Source: Gammaproteobacteria bacterium
Lineage (GTDB): Bacteria; Pseudomonadota; Gammaproteobacteria; JAABTG01
Assembly: GCA_030066245.1 (NCBI GenBank)
Contig: JASJBY010000307.1
Span: 1-6,600 of the forward strand
Length of the DNA: 6,600 nt
Direction: 5' to 3'
The notes beneath the pieces were generated by a model. That model had not been told where the DNA came from, made no database searches, and saw only the letters and a list, made by a program, of their open reading frames with translations. The position numbers and the translations under genes were made by a program. Below are positions 5,399-6,600 of the stretch, in pieces (position 1 is the first letter of the stretch; each line of letters starts with the position of its first letter).

Positions 5399-5454
5399 GT
5401 GAGCGGTGACTGGTGAACCGTGAATCGTGAACCGTGAATCGTGAACCGTGACTA
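5399..5454. repeat. Array of eight GTGANNN heptamers abutting the lgt start
   Basis: Eight consecutive 7-base units in one register all begin with GTGA. The five central units (5413-5447) alternate perfectly between GTGAACC and GTGAATC. The flanking units (GTGAGCG, GTGACTG before; GTGACTA after) are degenerate. The array ends 5 bases from the lgt start codon, on the upstream side of the gene. On the minus strand it reads as TCAC-ending heptamers. In-frame translation of this stretch has no stop but also no start codon, so it is outside the coding region as annotated. Confidence 0.9.
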
Positions 5455-5641
5455 GGTTAGCTTGCTTATCGAAAACTGGAGCCACATGGCAGCACGGGAG
5501 ACGAAAGCGCAGCGAGCAACCCTTGCATCTTGCTTGTTTCTGGCCGTCCCGGGCCGCAGGACATACGCCGCGGACTTATCACAGGCATTCCGATTCCGCC
5601 TGGCACCCTGCCTCTTTCCCCCTCTGTCCTGGCTCTCCTAC
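5455..5641. other. Spacer between rlmI and lgt
   Basis: About 190 bases between two minus-strand genes. A weak stem, CAGGC (5582-5586) with GCCTG (5598-5602), lies downstream of the rlmI stop but has no T-run after it. I found no strong promoter for lgt. Confidence 0.4.
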
Positions 5642-6600
5642 CTACTGATATACCCTTGCCGTTATCGTCTTGAGATAGGCCGTTTCCGGGAGCGCCGGGT
5701 GCACCGGGTGGTCTGGTGCCTGATGCCCCTGTTCCAGGATCTGTAGACGCCGATCATTATGCCGTGCGCCGCTCCAGAGCAAACCCATCAGCGTCTCGCT
5801 GGTTAGGCGATAAGAGCAGGATGACGATATCAAGATCCCGTCCCGGCTCAGGACACGCATAACCAGGCGATTCAGCCGCTGATAAGCCTCCGTCCCGGCG
5901 CGCACATCCTTCTTGCGCTTGATGAACGCCGGTGGGTCCGCGACGACCACGTCGAACCGCTGCCCGTCCGCAATCAAATCCCTGAGAATCTGATAAGCAT
6001 CTCCCTGGACGGTCTTCAGTCGTTGCGCCACACCGTTGAGCTTCGCGTTGTCCTGGGCACGCGCCAACGCGGCCGCTGAGGTGTCCACGCAGACCACTTC
6101 TCGGGCGCCGCGCTGAGCAGCCTGGACAGCCCAGGCTCCCAGGTAGCTGAAAAGGTCCAGGACCCGGGCGCCTCGAACATAGGGCCGAAGCCGCGAGCGG
6201 TTCAGCCGGTGGTCCCAGAACCAGCCCGTCTTCTGTCCATGGACCGGTTGGAAGCGAAATCGGGCGCCGTTCTCTTCCAGCTCCCACTCGTCCGGCGCTT
6301 TTCCAACAGGTGTCTCAACGCATGTTTCCAAGCCCTCCAGCGACCGGCTGGAGACGTCGTTGCGCAACACGACGATGGAGGAACCGAGCACGGCCCGAAG
6401 GACGTCAACGATCTCGCTGCTGACACAGTCCATACCGGCCGTGGCTATCTGGACCACCAGCAGGTCGCCGTATCGGTCCACCACCAGGCCGGGAAGGCCG
6501 TCACTCTCCCCGAAAACCAGCCGGTAGTATGGCCCTTCGAACAGGCGTTTCCGCAAGGCGAGAGCCTGACGCACTCGGTGTTCCAGAAACCCGCGGTTCA
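5642..6600 (-). CDS. rlmI: 23S rRNA m5C methyltransferase, RlmI family, 5'-truncated by window edge
   Basis: This SAM-dependent enzyme of the RlmI (YccW) family methylates C5 of a cytosine in 23S rRNA, C1962 in E. coli. The frame stays open to the right edge. Upstream of a GTG at 6574 it reads NRGFLEHR directly into RQALALRKRL, which matches the interior of the family, so the GTG is not the start and the N-terminal PUA domain lies outside the window. Numbered from that GTG: GESDGLPGLVVDRYGD (22-37) is a family hallmark; HGQKTGWFWDHRLNR (112-126) precedes the methyltransferase domain; VLDLFSYLGAWAV (138-150) is SAM motif I; CVDTS (162-166) is motif II; VVVADPPAFIKRKKD (209-223) is motif IV; and SSSCSYRLTS (250-259) holds the likely catalytic Cys. 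The close APDHPVHPALPETAYLK ends as in E. coli RlmI. Family-wide length is near 396 residues; about 318 are seen here. Confidence 0.94.
   Translation of the reverse strand, partial: NRGFLEHRVRQALALRKRLFEGPYYRLVFGESDGLPGLVVDRYGDLLVVQIATAGMDCVSSEIVDVLRAVLGSSIVVLRNDVSSRSLEGLETCVETPVGKAPDEWELEENGARFRFQPVHGQKTGWFWDHRLNRSRLRPYVRGARVLDLFSYLGAWAVQAAQRGAREVVCVDTSAAALARAQDNAKLNGVAQRLKTVQGDAYQILRDLIADGQRFDVVVADPPAFIKRKKDVRAGTEAYQRLNRLVMRVLSRDGILISSSCSYRLTSETLMGLLWSGARHNDRRLQILEQGHQAPDHPVHPALPETAYLKTITARVYQ

Noticed and set aside
4878..5402. 174-codon plus-strand open frame
   Set aside because: It is the antisense shadow of lgt, whose family motifs are unmistakable.
5399..5454. CRISPR array
   Set aside because: The units are 7 bases and directly tandem, with no spacers, so this is a microsatellite-like array.
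5462..5746. 94-codon plus-strand open frame in the lgt/rlmI spacer
   Set aside because: No ribosome site or known family, and it runs into the antisense strand of rlmI.
6572..6574. GTG at 6574 as the start of rlmI
   Set aside because: The frame continues upstream to the window edge with family-like sequence, and the N-terminal domain would be missing. It is an edge effect, not a start.

Overview
The window is GC-rich and densely coded on both strands apart from one long gap. The closest matches I recognise are gammaproteobacterial: an E. coli-like Lgt, an E. coli-like RlmI, a P-II protein with a standard T-loop, and a bacterial GlgC. I infer a high-GC gammaproteobacterium. A species or genus call is not possible from this sequence alone.

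Left part (1-1701), all on the minus strand. The window opens inside a periplasmic amino-acid binding protein gene whose 3' end lies off the left edge. This gene is easy to miss because its frame has no stop codon in the window. Upstream of it is an ompA-type gene for a small peptidoglycan-anchored outer-membrane protein. That gene has its own promoter candidate, a strong Shine-Dalgarno and a clear hairpin terminator at 870-897.

Middle gap (about 1702-2395). I see no convincing gene in roughly 700 bases. The stretch holds a degenerate ~24-base repeat and a large imperfect inverted repeat (2196-2334). It ends at a near-consensus sigma-54 (RpoN) promoter at 2396-2411.

Central plus-strand block (2396-4580). 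The sigma-54 promoter leads into a 12-codon leader ORF whose stop overlaps the start of a P-II signal protein gene. glgC (ADP-glucose pyrophosphorylase) follows 22 bases later. This arrangement suggests an operon in which nitrogen stress induces both a nitrogen/carbon sensor and the committed step of glycogen synthesis. A single-domain globin gene with its own promoter candidate follows.

Right part (4593-6600), minus strand, convergent with the globin gene. It holds lgt (lipoprotein diacylglyceryl transferase), and upstream of that the 3' portion of an rlmI-type 23S rRNA methyltransferase gene that continues off the right edge. Eight in-register copies of a GTGANNN heptamer lie directly in front of the lgt start codon, where a ribosome binding site would be expected.

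The most interesting points are the sigma-54/leader/P-II/glgC arrangement, the heptamer array abutting lgt, and the long palindrome upstream of the sigma-54 promoter.
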